From Jidongwangia harbinensis (GTDB taxonomy: Bacteria > Actinomycetota > Actinomycetes > Mycobacteriales > Micromonosporaceae), in NCBI RefSeq assembly GCF_020216025.1, contig NZ_JAIWNC010000026.1:1-64000 (forward strand): a stretch of 64,000 bases of DNA, given 5' to 3'. Made by a program: the position numbers and the translations under genes. The notes beneath the pieces are model-generated. The model was not told where the DNA came from and ran no database searches. It worked only from the letters and a program-made list of their open reading frames with translations. Shown piece after piece: positions 25,499 to 34,296 of this stretch. How positions within the stretch are numbered: the first letter of the stretch is position 1; each line of letters begins with the position of its first letter.

Positions 25499-25972
25499 TC
25501 AGTGGTTGCGGCGGACCAGGCGGCGCAGCTGGATGATGCGGGCGGCGGCCACGGCCATCGCGACGATGGCGCCGGCCACGCCGGCGATCAGCAGCGCGAG
25601 TGCGAGCGGAATCCGTCCCTCGAGAGCGAAGAACGAGATCTCCACCTTCGCGGTGTTCTGCGCGATGAAGACAATGAGGACGATCAACGCCACGACGCCG
25701 GCCCAGACGCCCGCCCACACCGCGCTGGTGCGGGTATGCGTGACCCGCGGTCCGGGCGCGCGGTCGCCGGCCGGCGCCACACCGGCGGGCTCCCGGCCGG
25801 TCGTCACGCCGGACGACTCGCGATCGAAACCCATGCCGGACGACTCGCGGGAGAGCGGCACCCCGGACGGGCCCCGGTCGGCAGCCACGCCGGTCGGCTC
25901 CGGGGCAGTCGACTCCGGGGCGGGCACCGGGGTTCCCGAGGCGGTGGGGCGGTCGTCCGAGGCGTACGTCAT
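25499..25972 (-). CDS. LapA-domain (DUF1049) membrane protein
   Basis: A 157-residue protein. The first 80 residues are a disordered, Pro/Ser/Gly-rich cytoplasmic tail with repeated RESSG/REPAG/DRGPSG-like segments. Then come two transmembrane helices (about 84-104 and 117-141) around the conserved AQNTAKVEISFFALEGRIPLALALLIAGVAGAIV motif of the LapA (lipopolysaccharide assembly protein A, DUF1049) family, and a basic end (RLVRRNH). In Gram-positive bacteria the role is unknown. The ATG at 25972 has no clear Shine-Dalgarno site. It is divergent from the CAP-domain gene. Confidence 0.85.
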   Translation of the reverse strand: MTYASDDRPTASGTPVPAPESTAPEPTGVAADRGPSGVPLSRESSGMGFDRESSGVTTGREPAGVAPAGDRAPGPRVTHTRTSAVWAGVWAGVVALIVLIVFIAQNTAKVEISFFALEGRIPLALALLIAGVAGAIVAMAVAAARIIQLRRLVRRNH

Positions 25973-26102
25973 AGGTGTGATGTGCCCCGGACGGTGAGTG
26001 ACTAACCCTGGCGCCAGATTTAAGGCCGGGCTAATAGACCGGCATCGAATTACGACGATACCGTCTTCGCCGGACAATCCTTCCTCAACGATTCGGACCA
26101 CC

Positions 26103-27056
26103 ATGCGTAGACGCGTTCTCCTCGTCGGCGGCGTCGCCCTCGTCACCGCCGCGGCGGGGATCGTCGTTGCGGCCAGTGCCAGTGCCGGCACCATGACGTA
26201 CGAGGCGGAGGCCGCCGGCAACTCGATGCGCGGCGGTGCCCACGCCGTGGAGTGCGGGCGGTGCTCGGGCGGGCGGCGGGTCACCGGGATCGGACTGCTC
26301 GGTTCGCTGACGTTCGCCGGGGTGGTGACCGAGCGGGCGGGGCCGACCCGGTTGGCGGTGACGTACACCGGGGCGGAGACCCGGACCGCCCGGGTCAGCG
26401 TGAACGGTGCGGTCGCCGCCGCGATCCGGTTTCCGGCGTCCCGGGGGGCGAATCGGCCCGCCACGGTACGGATCACCGCCACGCTCGCGGCCGGTGACAA
26501 CACGATCAGTTTCGGCAACCCGGACGGCGTCGCTCCGGATGTCGACAAGCTGGTCGTCACGACGGACGGGACTCCGCCGACGGTGGCACCGACCGCTTCC
26601 GTGCCGAACGGGCCGGGTAGCACCGCCACGCCGCCACCGCCGCCCGGCAGCGGACCGCCGCCCGGGAACCCGGCGTTCGAGGCGGAGGTGCTGAGCCTCG
26701 TCAACCGGGAACGTACCTCGGCCGGCTGCCCGGCGGTGACCTCGGACGACCGGCTCGTCGCGGCGGCCCGGGCGCACTCGGCGGACATGGCCACCCGGAA
26801 CTACTTCAGTCACACCACACCGGACGGCGTCCCGTTCGCCACCCGGATCACCCGGGCGGGATACCGGTGGTCCGGTGCCGGCGAGAACATCGCCCAGGCG
26901 CAGCGCACGCCGGCCGCGGTGATGGCCAGCTGGATGAACAGCTCCGGCCACAAGGCGAACATCCTCAACTGCGACTTCACGAACCTCGGCGTGGGCGTGG
27001 CGGCCGACGCGGACGGCACGCTGTTCTGGACCCAGGACTTCGCCCGCCCGCTCTGA
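26103..27056 (+). CDS. Secreted CAP/SCP-domain protein with N-terminal carbohydrate-binding-like module
   Basis: A 317-residue protein. A signal peptide is present (RRRVLLVGGVALVTAAAGIVVAASASA). It is followed by a CBM6/35-like β-sandwich (about 32-155: YEAEAAGNSM...GGRRVTGIG..GSLTFAGV...VNGAV..FPASRG), a Pro/Thr linker (158-190), and a CAP domain (about 193-317) with FSHTTPDG, GENIAQA, WMNSSGHKANIL and WTQDFA motifs. CAP proteins of this bacterial type are extracellular; some act on cell walls or lipids. The ATG at 26103 begins the signal peptide. The stop lies in a 15-bp repeat that continues past the gene. Confidence 0.9.
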   Translation: MRRRVLLVGGVALVTAAAGIVVAASASAGTMTYEAEAAGNSMRGGAHAVECGRCSGGRRVTGIGLLGSLTFAGVVTERAGPTRLAVTYTGAETRTARVSVNGAVAAAIRFPASRGANRPATVRITATLAAGDNTISFGNPDGVAPDVDKLVVTTDGTPPTVAPTASVPNGPGSTATPPPPPGSGPPPGNPAFEAEVLSLVNRERTSAGCPAVTSDDRLVAAARAHSADMATRNYFSHTTPDGVPFATRITRAGYRWSGAGENIAQAQRTPAAVMASWMNSSGHKANILNCDFTNLGVGVAADADGTLFWTQDFARPL

Positions 27057-27104
27057 ACCCGCCCGCTCTGAACCCGCCCGCTCCGAACCCGCCCGCTCCG
27101 AACC
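27045..27104. repeat. 15-bp tandem repeat (4 copies) spanning the CAP-gene stop codon
   Basis: Four ungapped units of cgcccgctctgaacc begin at 27045, 27060, 27075 and 27090. The first contains the gene's last codons and its TGA. In the last two units the TGA has become CGA. This is another case of a gene end copied downstream. Confidence 0.92.
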
Positions 27105-27131
27105 CGCCCGCGCGGTGGGCGAGCCCGCGGC

Positions 27132-28028
27132 TCAGCTGACGTAGCGGCGGGCCCGGGAGGCGCGCTGCGCCGCGTCCAGCGCGGACAACCGGGACTCCAC
27201 CGTCCACGGCCGGGGCCGCCGGTTCGCCAGCAGCCAGGGCAGGCCGCGCAGCGCGTCCAGGGAGCCGAGCGCCGAGGTCCGGTCGTGCGGGACCGTGCGG
27301 GCCAGGAACGCGGTCCGCCGCAGCGCCTGCCTCAGCGGCCGGCGCAGCCAGGTGAACCAGAGCGTGTTGCGCAGCCCCACCCGGCGGCGCAGATCCGGGT
27401 CACGCAGCACCGACGCCCGGTGGTGCACGACCAGGTCGTCGCGGTAGCACAGCTCCCAGCCGGCGCTGATCAGGTCGGTGGCCAGCAGCTCCTCCTCGCC
27501 ACCCAGCCACAGCCACGGGCTGAAGCCGCCGGCCCGCCGGAACGCGTCCCGGCGCACCACCGCGGCGCCCGCCAGGAAGCTGCCCAGCGCGGGACCGGGG
27601 AGCCACCCGGGCGCGGACACCGGGGAGTCTCGCAGCTCCGCCACGATCGGGTCGTCGGCACCGGACGGTTCCACCACGATCCGGGCGTTCAGCACGGCGA
27701 TCCTCGGGCAGCCGTCGAGGAGGTCGGCGGCGCGGCGCAGCGAACCGGGCTCCCACCAGGTGTCGTCGTCACAGAACGCGACGTACGGCGTACCCAGTCG
27801 GTCCACGCCCACATTGCGCCCGACGGCGCCGAGGTTCTCGCCCAGCGCGACCACGTCGACGTCCGGGAAGCGGTCCCGGACGGCGGCGGCCGTGCCGTCG
27901 GTCGAGCCGTTGTCCACCAGCACCACCGGTGGCCGTTCCGGCAGCGCCCGCAGCCGGGCCACCGCGGCCACCGCCTCGTCGCGCCGTTGGTGCGTGATCA
28001 CCACGACGCCTACCCGCGCATCGATCAT
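27132..28028 (-). CDS. Family 2 glycosyltransferase
   Basis: A 298-residue GT-A-fold enzyme. The nucleotide-sugar site is visible as VVITHQR...VDNGSTDGT (residues 9-46), the metal-binding DDD at residues 87-89 (FCDDDTWWEP) and a GGEEELLATDLISAGWELCY acceptor-site motif. There is no transmembrane helix, so it acts from the cytoplasm on a membrane-bound or protein acceptor. GGGAGGCAAG precedes the ATG. Neighbours do not form a polysaccharide cluster, so the product is unknown. Confidence 0.92.
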   Translation of the reverse strand: MIDARVGVVVITHQRRDEAVAAVARLRALPERPPVVLVDNGSTDGTAAAVRDRFPDVDVVALGENLGAVGRNVGVDRLGTPYVAFCDDDTWWEPGSLRRAADLLDGCPRIAVLNARIVVEPSGADDPIVAELRDSPVSAPGWLPGPALGSFLAGAAVVRRDAFRRAGGFSPWLWLGGEEELLATDLISAGWELCYRDDLVVHHRASVLRDPDLRRRVGLRNTLWFTWLRRPLRQALRRTAFLARTVPHDRTSALGSLDALRGLPWLLANRRPRPWTVESRLSALDAAQRASRARRYVS

Positions 28029-28091
28029 CTTGCCTCCCCAGGCCGACCGCGGGGGTACCCAGGAAGGGAGGATCCAGACCAGGAACGGGGG

Positions 28092-28682
28092 TCAGAAAAG
28101 ACCCACTACCCAGTGGTACGCGTCCATCACCCATTCGGTCTGCTGCAGGTGCGCCAGTCCCACGCCGACCAGGAACACCGCCGCGACCAGGTGGGCGCCG
28201 CGGGCGGACCGGCGCACCCGGCCCAGCTGCTTCTCCAGGATCGCTCCACCGAGGACCCGGGCCAGCACGAACAGGCCGAGCGCCACGAACAGGCTGCACA
28301 CGAACACCACGATCGGGGTGGTCAGGTCGCCGTCGGTGGAGATGGCCCAGATGCCCCAGCAGACGAACGCGAACAGCAACGCGGCGCTGGTCCACTCGCC
28401 GCCGCGGCGCAGCTCGTTCAGGTGCCAGGAGCCCGAACGGTTCTGCCGCGGCGCCCCGGAACCCGGCCAGCCGGTGCCGGTGGGTTCGTGCTCGGCGGCG
28501 TACTGCTGGGTCCGGGGGTGGGGGTTGACCTGGGCCCGGCCCCGGGAGAACGGCGACGGAGGCGGCGGCGCCGCGGGCTCCCCGGGCCGACCCGGCACCG
28601 GCGCCGTGGGCGGCTCGGCCCAGGGATCCTGCGGCGGCATGTCGAGCGTCCGCTCCGACCACTGCGGCGGCTGCTCAGGCAT
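28092..28682 (-). CDS. Membrane protein with proline-rich N-terminus, unknown function
   Basis: A 196-residue protein. Residues 1-100 are Pro/Arg-rich and disordered. Three hydrophobic helices follow (GEWTSAALLFAFVCWGIWAIS, TPIVVFVCSLFVALGLFVLARVLGG, AHLVAAVFLVGVGLAHL). I do not recognise a named family. The ATG at 28682 follows GGGGGTGGG; an upstream ATG at 28739 would add 19 residues. It lies 63 bases from the glycosyltransferase start, on the same strand. Confidence 0.7.
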   Translation of the reverse strand: MPEQPPQWSERTLDMPPQDPWAEPPTAPVPGRPGEPAAPPPPSPFSRGRAQVNPHPRTQQYAAEHEPTGTGWPGSGAPRQNRSGSWHLNELRRGGEWTSAALLFAFVCWGIWAISTDGDLTTPIVVFVCSLFVALGLFVLARVLGGAILEKQLGRVRRSARGAHLVAAVFLVGVGLAHLQQTEWVMDAYHWVVGLF

Positions 28683-28803
28683 CGTGCCCACCCCCTGTAC
28701 GCGACGACAGATCCGGCGCCACACCTCCGGCGCCGTCATATCGAGAGTAACGAGCCGGCAAACTCGGTCGCTGCGGCGTGCCTGATCCACTACACAGGGG
28801 GCC

Positions 28804-30033
28804 ATGACTTCGGCAGAGCTTGCGATCCGGGTCGGCACCGCGGACGACTGGCCCGCGGTGTCCGATCTGCTCTCAGTGGTGTTCCACCACACGGCCGACG
28901 AGATGCGGGACGTCGAGGGTTCGGTCTATGAACCGGACCGGGCGCTGGTCGCCACGGACGGCGACCTGGTGGTGGGGCACGCGGCGGCGTACACCCGGGA
29001 TCTGACCGTGCCCGGCGCCGTCCTGCCCGCCGCGCACGTCACGCAGGTCGGCGTCGCGCCGACGCACCGCCGGCGAGGCCTGCTGAACCGGATGATGCGC
29101 CGGCAGCTGGACGAATTCGCGGCCGCCGGCCGGGAACCGGTCGCGGTGCTCTGGGCGAGCGAGACCAGGATCTATCCGAGGTACGGGTTCGGGCCGGCCG
29201 CCCAGCGCCTGACCATGCACATCATGAACCGGGAGATCACCCCGCCCGCCGTGCCCGCGAGCGACGGCCGGCTGCGGATGGTCGACCCGGCCGCCGCGGT
29301 GGCGGACCTCCGCACGGTGTACGAGTCGTTGCGCCCGCACCGTCCCGGCTGGTCCAGCCGGGACGACCGGTGGTGGCGGTTCGTGCTGTCCGACCTGCCC
29401 TCGCAGCGCGGTGGCGGCACCCGGCTGCACGGCGTCGTCCACCACACCCCGGACGGACCCACCGGGTACGCCCTGTGGCGCACCGAGTCGCGCTGGGACG
29501 CGCACGGACCGGACGCGACGGTGCACATCCGCGAGGTGGTGGCGGCCGACCCGGTGGCGTACGCGGCCCTGTGGCGCTTCCTGCTCACCATCGACCTGAC
29601 CCGCACCGCCGTCGCCGAGTACCTGGCCCTGGACGAGCCGTTGCCACACCTGGTGGACGAGCCGCGCCGGCTGGGCATCCGGATGCAGGACGGGCTGTGG
29701 ATCCGGATCGTGGACCTGCCGGCGGCGCTGGCCGCCCGGCGGTACCCCACCGAGGTCGACGTGGTCCTGGACGTGACCGACCCGGATCTGCCGCGGAACA
29801 CCGGCCGGTGGCGGCTCACCGGCGGACCGGACGGCGCCGCCTGTGCCCGCACCGACGCGCCGGCCGACCTGGCCTGCACCACGCTGGAGCTGGGCACCGT
29901 CTACCTGGGCGGCCCGACGCTGGCGAGTCTGGCGGGCGCCGGGCGGGTGCACGAACTGACCCCGGGAGCGCTGGCCCGGGCGTCGACGGCGTTCGGCGGA
30001 CTCCGGATGCCGAACCCGCTGGAGGTGTTCTAG
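28804..30033 (+). CDS. Eis-like GNAT N-acetyltransferase
   Basis: A 409-residue protein with the Eis architecture: an N-terminal GNAT domain with acetyl-CoA loop (QVGVAPTHRRRGLLNRMM), a second GNAT-like half and a C-terminal sterol-carrier-like domain ending in Phe, whose carboxylate is used in catalysis by M. tuberculosis Eis. The general-acid tyrosine context IYPRYGFG is present. Eis proteins acetylate several amines of aminoglycosides and lysines of peptides or proteins. The ATG follows GGGGG. It is divergent from the membrane-protein gene and followed by a small gene 18 bases downstream. Confidence 0.92.
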   Translation: MTSAELAIRVGTADDWPAVSDLLSVVFHHTADEMRDVEGSVYEPDRALVATDGDLVVGHAAAYTRDLTVPGAVLPAAHVTQVGVAPTHRRRGLLNRMMRRQLDEFAAAGREPVAVLWASETRIYPRYGFGPAAQRLTMHIMNREITPPAVPASDGRLRMVDPAAAVADLRTVYESLRPHRPGWSSRDDRWWRFVLSDLPSQRGGGTRLHGVVHHTPDGPTGYALWRTESRWDAHGPDATVHIREVVAADPVAYAALWRFLLTIDLTRTAVAEYLALDEPLPHLVDEPRRLGIRMQDGLWIRIVDLPAALAARRYPTEVDVVLDVTDPDLPRNTGRWRLTGGPDGAACARTDAPADLACTTLELGTVYLGGPTLASLAGAGRVHELTPGALARASTAFGGLRMPNPLEVF

Positions 30034-30050
30034 GCGGTAGGTTCGGCGGT

Positions 30051-30605
30051 ATGGGTGAGACCGAACGCCGACGCCGCCGGTTACGTCCGCCCGCCGGAAC
30101 CGGGCCGGTCGAGCAGGCCGGTGCGGGCGAGCCGGGCGCGCCGGTCGAGCCGGCCGGTGCGGTCGAGCCGGTCGAGCCGGCCGGTGCGGTCGAGCCGGCC
30201 ACGCGCACCAAGGCGGGTGCGGTGACCTCCGCCGTGGACGACCCGGTGGAACCGCCGGTCCGCCCGACACCCGGCGGGATGAGCGGGGTGCCCGGACGGC
30301 CCGCCGCCCGGCCGGTCGCGCAGGCCGACCCGCGCCCCGCCCGGCCCGTCTCCGGCGGCAACGGCCGTCCGGCGCCCGGGTCGCGGCCGACGTCCGGTGC
30401 CGGCGCCGGTGGTGCCGACCGGGAGTCCGAGCGTGGGCTGCGCGGACTGGTCGGATCGGGCTCGTCGCAGGTCAGCCTGAGTGCGGCGATGCGCGCCCGG
30501 GACGCCGCCCGGCCCGGCGAGGAGCACCTGGCGGACGCCGAGGCGACCCTGTCCATCGTGCGGCGGAACTGGCTGCCCCGGGAGGACCTGCCGCGCAACC
30601 GCTGA
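30051..30605 (+). CDS. Hypothetical protein with low-complexity N-terminus
   Basis: A 184-residue protein. Residues 1-130 are disordered, rich in Arg, Pro, Ala and Gly, with VEPAGA repeats encoded by an 18-bp-like DNA repeat near 30128-30200. The last 45 residues are ordered and look conserved (SLSAAMRARDAARPGEEHLADAEATLSIVRRNWLPREDLPR). It probably forms an operon with the Eis-like gene. No function can be assigned. Confidence 0.6.
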   Translation: MGETERRRRRLRPPAGTGPVEQAGAGEPGAPVEPAGAVEPVEPAGAVEPATRTKAGAVTSAVDDPVEPPVRPTPGGMSGVPGRPAARPVAQADPRPARPVSGGNGRPAPGSRPTSGAGAGGADRESERGLRGLVGSGSSQVSLSAAMRARDAARPGEEHLADAEATLSIVRRNWLPREDLPRNR

Positions 30606-30610
30606 GCGGC

Positions 30611-31093
30611 TCAGCCCTGCGGCAGCGACGGAAGCGGCGGCAGCTCGCGGGCCGACTCGTACGCGGCGAGCTGCCCGATCCGGCGGGCGTGCCGGGGATC
30701 GCCGGAGAACGCCGTGTTGAGGAACGCCTCCACGAACGAGGTGGCCTCGTCCAGGGTGTGCTGACGGGCGCCGATGGCCAGCACGTTCGCGTCGTTGTGC
30801 TGGCGGGCCAGCTGCGCGATCTCGACCTTCCAGGCGAGCGCCGAGCGGACCCCGTCGACCTTGTTCGCGGCGATCTGCTCACCGTTGCCGGAGCCGCCGA
30901 TGACGATGCCCAGGCTGCCCTCGTCGGCCACCACCTTCGCGCCGGTGTGCAGGCAGAACGGCGGGTAGTCGTCCTCCGGGTCGTAACCGTGCGGACCCAC
31001 GTCGACCACGTCGTACCCCTGCTTGGTCAGGTGGTTGACGAGGTGCATCTTCAGCTCGTAGCCGGCGTGATCGGAACCAAGGTAGACGCGCAT
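30611..31093 (-). CDS. rpiB: Ribose-5-phosphate isomerase B
   Basis: A 160-residue RpiB/LacAB-fold isomerase interconverting ribose 5-phosphate and ribulose 5-phosphate in the pentose phosphate pathway. It shows the N-terminal YLGSDHAGYELK, the anion-hole loop GGSGNGEQIAANKV and NVLAIGARQH. It carries Glu72 in GNGE where the M. tuberculosis enzyme uses Glu75 as base, in place of the Cys of E. coli RpiB. It converges on the preceding small gene with a 5-base gap. Confidence 0.97.
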   Translation of the reverse strand: MRVYLGSDHAGYELKMHLVNHLTKQGYDVVDVGPHGYDPEDDYPPFCLHTGAKVVADEGSLGIVIGGSGNGEQIAANKVDGVRSALAWKVEIAQLARQHNDANVLAIGARQHTLDEATSFVEAFLNTAFSGDPRHARRIGQLAAYESARELPPLPSLPQG

Positions 31094-31106
31094 GCCCCGA
31101 AGTCTC

Positions 31107-32021
31107 TCAGAAGGTCAGCGCGGCCCGCAGCGAGGACGCCACCTGGTCGGCGGCGGCCCGGGCCGCGTCGATGACCGCGAGTTTGCGGGCGAAGCCGTGG
31201 TTCATGCCGGCGTACCGGACGTGCACCACCGGCACGCCCGCGGCGGTCAGCGCGTCGGCGTAGTCGGCGCCCTCGTCGCGCAGCACGTCGTACTCGGCGG
31301 TGATCATCAGGGTGGGCGGCATTCCGGCCAGGTCGGCGGCGAGCGGCGCCGCGTCCGGGGTGAACCGTTGCGCCGGGTCCGGCACGTACGTCTCCCAGGC
31401 CAGCTTCATCGCGGCCCGGTCCAGCCCGTAGGAGCCCAGCTCGTCGTACGACTCGGCGGACAGCATCGGGTCGATCACCGGGTAGATCAGCACCTGGTAG
31501 TCGACCGGGGTGGCCGCGTCCCGCTGCCGGCGGGCCGCCACGGTGGCCAGCTGGCCGCCCGCGCTGTCACCGCCGACGGCCAGCCGGGACGGGTCGACGC
31601 CCAGGCCGGCGCCCTCCTTGCGGAGGTAGGCGAGGACCGTCTCGACGTCGTCCAGCGCGGCCGGGAAGACGTGCTCCGGGGCCAGCCGGTAGCCCACCGA
31701 CAGCACCGCGCAGCCGGAGCGGTCGGCCACCCGGCGGCAGAACCGGTCCACCGTCTCGATGCTGCCGTAGCACCAGCCGCCGCCGTGCGCGTACACGAGG
31801 ACCGGCGTGTTCACCCGGGTGGCGTACAGCCGGCAGGGCACGCCGTCGGCGTCGACGTCCACCACCACCGGCAGCGGCAGCGCGGGGCCGCTCTCCACCT
31901 CGTTGGCCTGCTCCATCGCGTCCCGGGCGAACCGCAGCTGGGTGTGCGGGTCCGCGGCGAGTTCCGCCGCGGTCGGCCGCCGCCGCAGTGCCGCGGCGGC
32001 CGTGACCTGAGGGTGCAGCAT
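31107..32021 (-). CDS. α/β-hydrolase, hormone-sensitive-lipase-like esterase
   Basis: A 304-residue carboxylesterase of family IV. It has oxyanion motif HGGGWCYGS, nucleophile GDSAGG, acid in ITAEYDVLRDEG and His in MNHGF. It hydrolyses short-chain esters, with unknown substrate. Its ATG shares a base with the stop of the upstream DUF1015 gene (TGATG), so the two are translationally coupled. It lies 13 bases from the rpiB start on the same strand. Confidence 0.93.
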   Translation of the reverse strand: MLHPQVTAAAALRRRPTAAELAADPHTQLRFARDAMEQANEVESGPALPLPVVVDVDADGVPCRLYATRVNTPVLVYAHGGGWCYGSIETVDRFCRRVADRSGCAVLSVGYRLAPEHVFPAALDDVETVLAYLRKEGAGLGVDPSRLAVGGDSAGGQLATVAARRQRDAATPVDYQVLIYPVIDPMLSAESYDELGSYGLDRAAMKLAWETYVPDPAQRFTPDAAPLAADLAGMPPTLMITAEYDVLRDEGADYADALTAAGVPVVHVRYAGMNHGFARKLAVIDAARAAADQVASSLRAALTF

Positions 32022-33208
32022 CAAAGTTGGGCGAGGACGAGGCCGCCGCGGGCCTTGGGGGTGAACCAGGTGCTCTTGCGCGGCAGCTTCTGGCGGGCCA
32101 GGTTGACCGCCACGAAGTCCTCGACGGTCACCGGTGCGATCAGCACGGCCAGCTCGGCACGCCCGGCGTCGACCTCACCGCGCAGCCACTCGGCCGGATA
32201 GTCGCCGCCGACGTACGAGATCCGCTTGTCGCCCGGGTCCAGGCCCAGGGCGTCACCCAGCAGGACCCGCTCGACCAGTGCGTGGTCCAGGTTGTCGACG
32301 TCGCCGCCGCCGGGCCGGGGCGGGAGCACCACCGCGTACGCACGGCCCTCGGCGTACAGCTCGATGGTCCCCTTGGCCGGGATGGCCGCGGGCCGCGTCA
32401 GCTCCTCGATCTGCGCGCCGGCCGCGACCAGCTGGGCCCGCAGATCGTGCACCGGCAGCTCGCTGACCAGCCGGTTGTACGGCTGGATGGCCACCGACGC
32501 GGGCGTGGTGACCACGGCCAGGAAGCGCGGCAGGCCGCCGGTCTGCGCGGCCAGGCTGCGGTGGTTGCCGTCGGCCACGACCAGTTCGCCGCCGCCCGCC
32601 AGCGCGACCAGTTCGTCCTGCTGCGGACCGGCCGGCAGGGTCCAGATGGCGTGGGTACGGCCGGTCTGGTCGACGTCCGTGGCGGCCGGCGTCCCGGCGT
32701 TCTCGGTGGCGGCGGCGAGCGCGGCGTGCAGCTCGTCGCCGCGGCCGGTCTGCAGCAGCAGCACCGGCGACAGCAGCGTGCCGAGCGCCTCGGCCAGCGC
32801 CACCCGCTCCCGCACCTTGGCGATGAACACGTCCTCGTTGCGGATCACCAGGCCGGGCTCGTCGGCACTGGTGGAGATCTGGTCGGTGTCGACCATGCAC
32901 CAGAGCCCGTACGCGGCCGGCTCGCCCGGTGCGGTGATGCGGTACAGCACCACCACCCGCTCGGCCGGCGTGTAGCTGCCGTCCGCCCGTTCGTCGGCGA
33001 GCCGGGCCACGGCGTCCGGCAGCGCCTCGGCGAACGTCTTGCCGAGCGACTCGGGCGCGCGGTGCGGCATCTCGACCGCGAGCGCGCTGTGCGGATTGGC
33101 CGCGATGATCGCGGTGATCTCCGCGTCGTCGGCGAACTCGTCGTAGTTCTGGGCGCCGGTGCCGCCCGTGGTGATCCAGGCCCGGGTGATCGGGTGCACG
33201 ACCGTCAT
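32021..33208 (-). CDS. DUF1015-family protein
   Basis: A 395-residue protein with the DUF1015 pattern (PHSALAVEMPHRAPES, LVIRNEDVF, VADGNHRSLAAQ, QPYNRLV, and C-terminal YPAEWLRGEVDAGRAELAVLIAPVTVEDFVAVNLARQKLPRKSTWFTPK). The conserved ADGNHR segment suggests a catalytic or metal site, but the function in bacteria is not established. It is coupled to the downstream esterase gene by a TGATG overlap. Confidence 0.88.
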   Translation of the reverse strand: MTVVHPITRAWITTGGTGAQNYDEFADDAEITAIIAANPHSALAVEMPHRAPESLGKTFAEALPDAVARLADERADGSYTPAERVVVLYRITAPGEPAAYGLWCMVDTDQISTSADEPGLVIRNEDVFIAKVRERVALAEALGTLLSPVLLLQTGRGDELHAALAAATENAGTPAATDVDQTGRTHAIWTLPAGPQQDELVALAGGGELVVADGNHRSLAAQTGGLPRFLAVVTTPASVAIQPYNRLVSELPVHDLRAQLVAAGAQIEELTRPAAIPAKGTIELYAEGRAYAVVLPPRPGGGDVDNLDHALVERVLLGDALGLDPGDKRISYVGGDYPAEWLRGEVDAGRAELAVLIAPVTVEDFVAVNLARQKLPRKSTWFTPKARGGLVLAQL

Positions 33209-33218
33209 GGTGGCGAAC

Positions 33219-33425
33219 CTACCGGGTACGGCGCCGGTGCCGGCCCACCGGCATGTTCGCCCGTGACCGGGCCAACTGTCCGCGCCGCCACAGGTCCATC
33301 GGGCGCTCCAGCGGCGTGCTGGACACCGTCACCGGTGGCGCCACCATCGCGGCCAGGACCGGGTCCGCCCAGGCGCCACGGTGCACGGTGATCGTCGACG
33401 TGGCCACGACATCGGTGTCGGCCAT
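33219..33425 (-). CDS. Small hypothetical protein
   Basis: A 68-residue protein with a short hydrophobic centre (WADPVLAAMVAPPVTVSS) and a strongly basic C-terminus. The ATG has GAGAGG six bases upstream, which is the main support for coding. It precedes the DUF1015 gene by ten bases on the same strand. No family was recognised. Confidence 0.45.
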   Translation of the reverse strand: MADTDVVATSTITVHRGAWADPVLAAMVAPPVTVSSTPLERPMDLWRRGQLARSRANMPVGRHRRRTR

Positions 33426-33533
33426 CTCGCGCCTCTCGGATGTGATGGGTTTCTCACCCGGAGCAACGACCCCGGAGGCGCGAAGGTGGCGCTCAGGTAA
33501 CGAACTTGAATGGGTTTTCCGCCGCGGGTGGGC

Positions 33534-34163
33534 TCAGTCGAAGATCGGACCCAATTCCCGGCTGCGCTTCAGCTCGTAGAACCCCGGCGTGCCGGCGACC
33601 AGCAGCACCCCGTCCCAGAGCCGGCCGGCCGCCTCCCCCTTGGGCGCCGGCGTGACCACCGGCCCGAAGAACGCGACGGTCTCGCCGTCGACCGGGCCGG
33701 GCGCGTGGATCACCGGCGTGCCGACGTCGTTGCCGACCGGCTTCATGCCGGCGTCGTGGCTGGCCCGCAGCGCGGCGTCCCAGGCGTCGCTGCCGGCCGC
33801 GTCGGCGAGCGCGGGGTCGAGCCCGACCTCGGTGAGCGCTTCGGTGTACAACCGCGCGTCGTACTCATACTTCCGCAGGTGGATGCGGGTGCCCAGCGCG
33901 GTGTAGAGGTCCCGCAGCACCTGCGGGCCGGCCGCCTCGGCGGCGGCGATGCAGACCCGCACCGGGCCCCAGGTGCGGTCCATCAGCCGGCGGTAGCTGT
34001 CGGTCAGCCCGTCCCGCCCCTGGTTGAGCACGGACAGGCTCATCACGTTGAACCGGATGTCCAGCGGGCGGACCTTCTCGACCTCGAGCAGCCAGCGGGA
34101 CGTCATCCAGGCCCACGGGCAGGCCGGGTCGAACCACATGTCGACGGAGTCACGTTGTGTCAT
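33534..34163 (-). CDS. DsbA-like mycothiol-dependent nitroreductase (Rv2466c family) with CPWA active site
   Basis: A 209-residue thioredoxin-fold protein that tracks M. tuberculosis Rv2466c through most of its length (VDMWFDPACPW.WMTSRW, NVMSLSVLN, WGPVRVCIAAAEAAG, HDAGM..VG.DVGTP, FFGPV, FELKR-like end). Rv2466c uses a C-P-W-C motif; here the second Cys is Ala (Cys15-Pro-Trp-Ala), so a monothiol, mycothiol-linked mechanism would be needed. It is divergent from pepN, the same neighbour as in mycobacteria (Rv2467). Confidence 0.9.
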   Translation of the reverse strand: MTQRDSVDMWFDPACPWAWMTSRWLLEVEKVRPLDIRFNVMSLSVLNQGRDGLTDSYRRLMDRTWGPVRVCIAAAEAAGPQVLRDLYTALGTRIHLRKYEYDARLYTEALTEVGLDPALADAAGSDAWDAALRASHDAGMKPVGNDVGTPVIHAPGPVDGETVAFFGPVVTPAPKGEAAGRLWDGVLLVAGTPGFYELKRSRELGPIFD

Positions 34164-34296
34164 GCCTTCGATACTGCACCCTCGAAGTCGGGCGGCTCCG
34201 GGTGACGTGTGGCACGCCCGGTGCGCATAGGCTGGCGTGGAGGAAAACTCGGGACGGGGGCCGCGGGGCCTGAAGTGCCAGCTTGGAGGAGTCATC

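Noticed and set aside
24897..25997. Long open frames through the 61-bp repeat array
   Set aside because: The 61-base period shifts the frame with every unit and the translations are low-complexity, so coding is unlikely.
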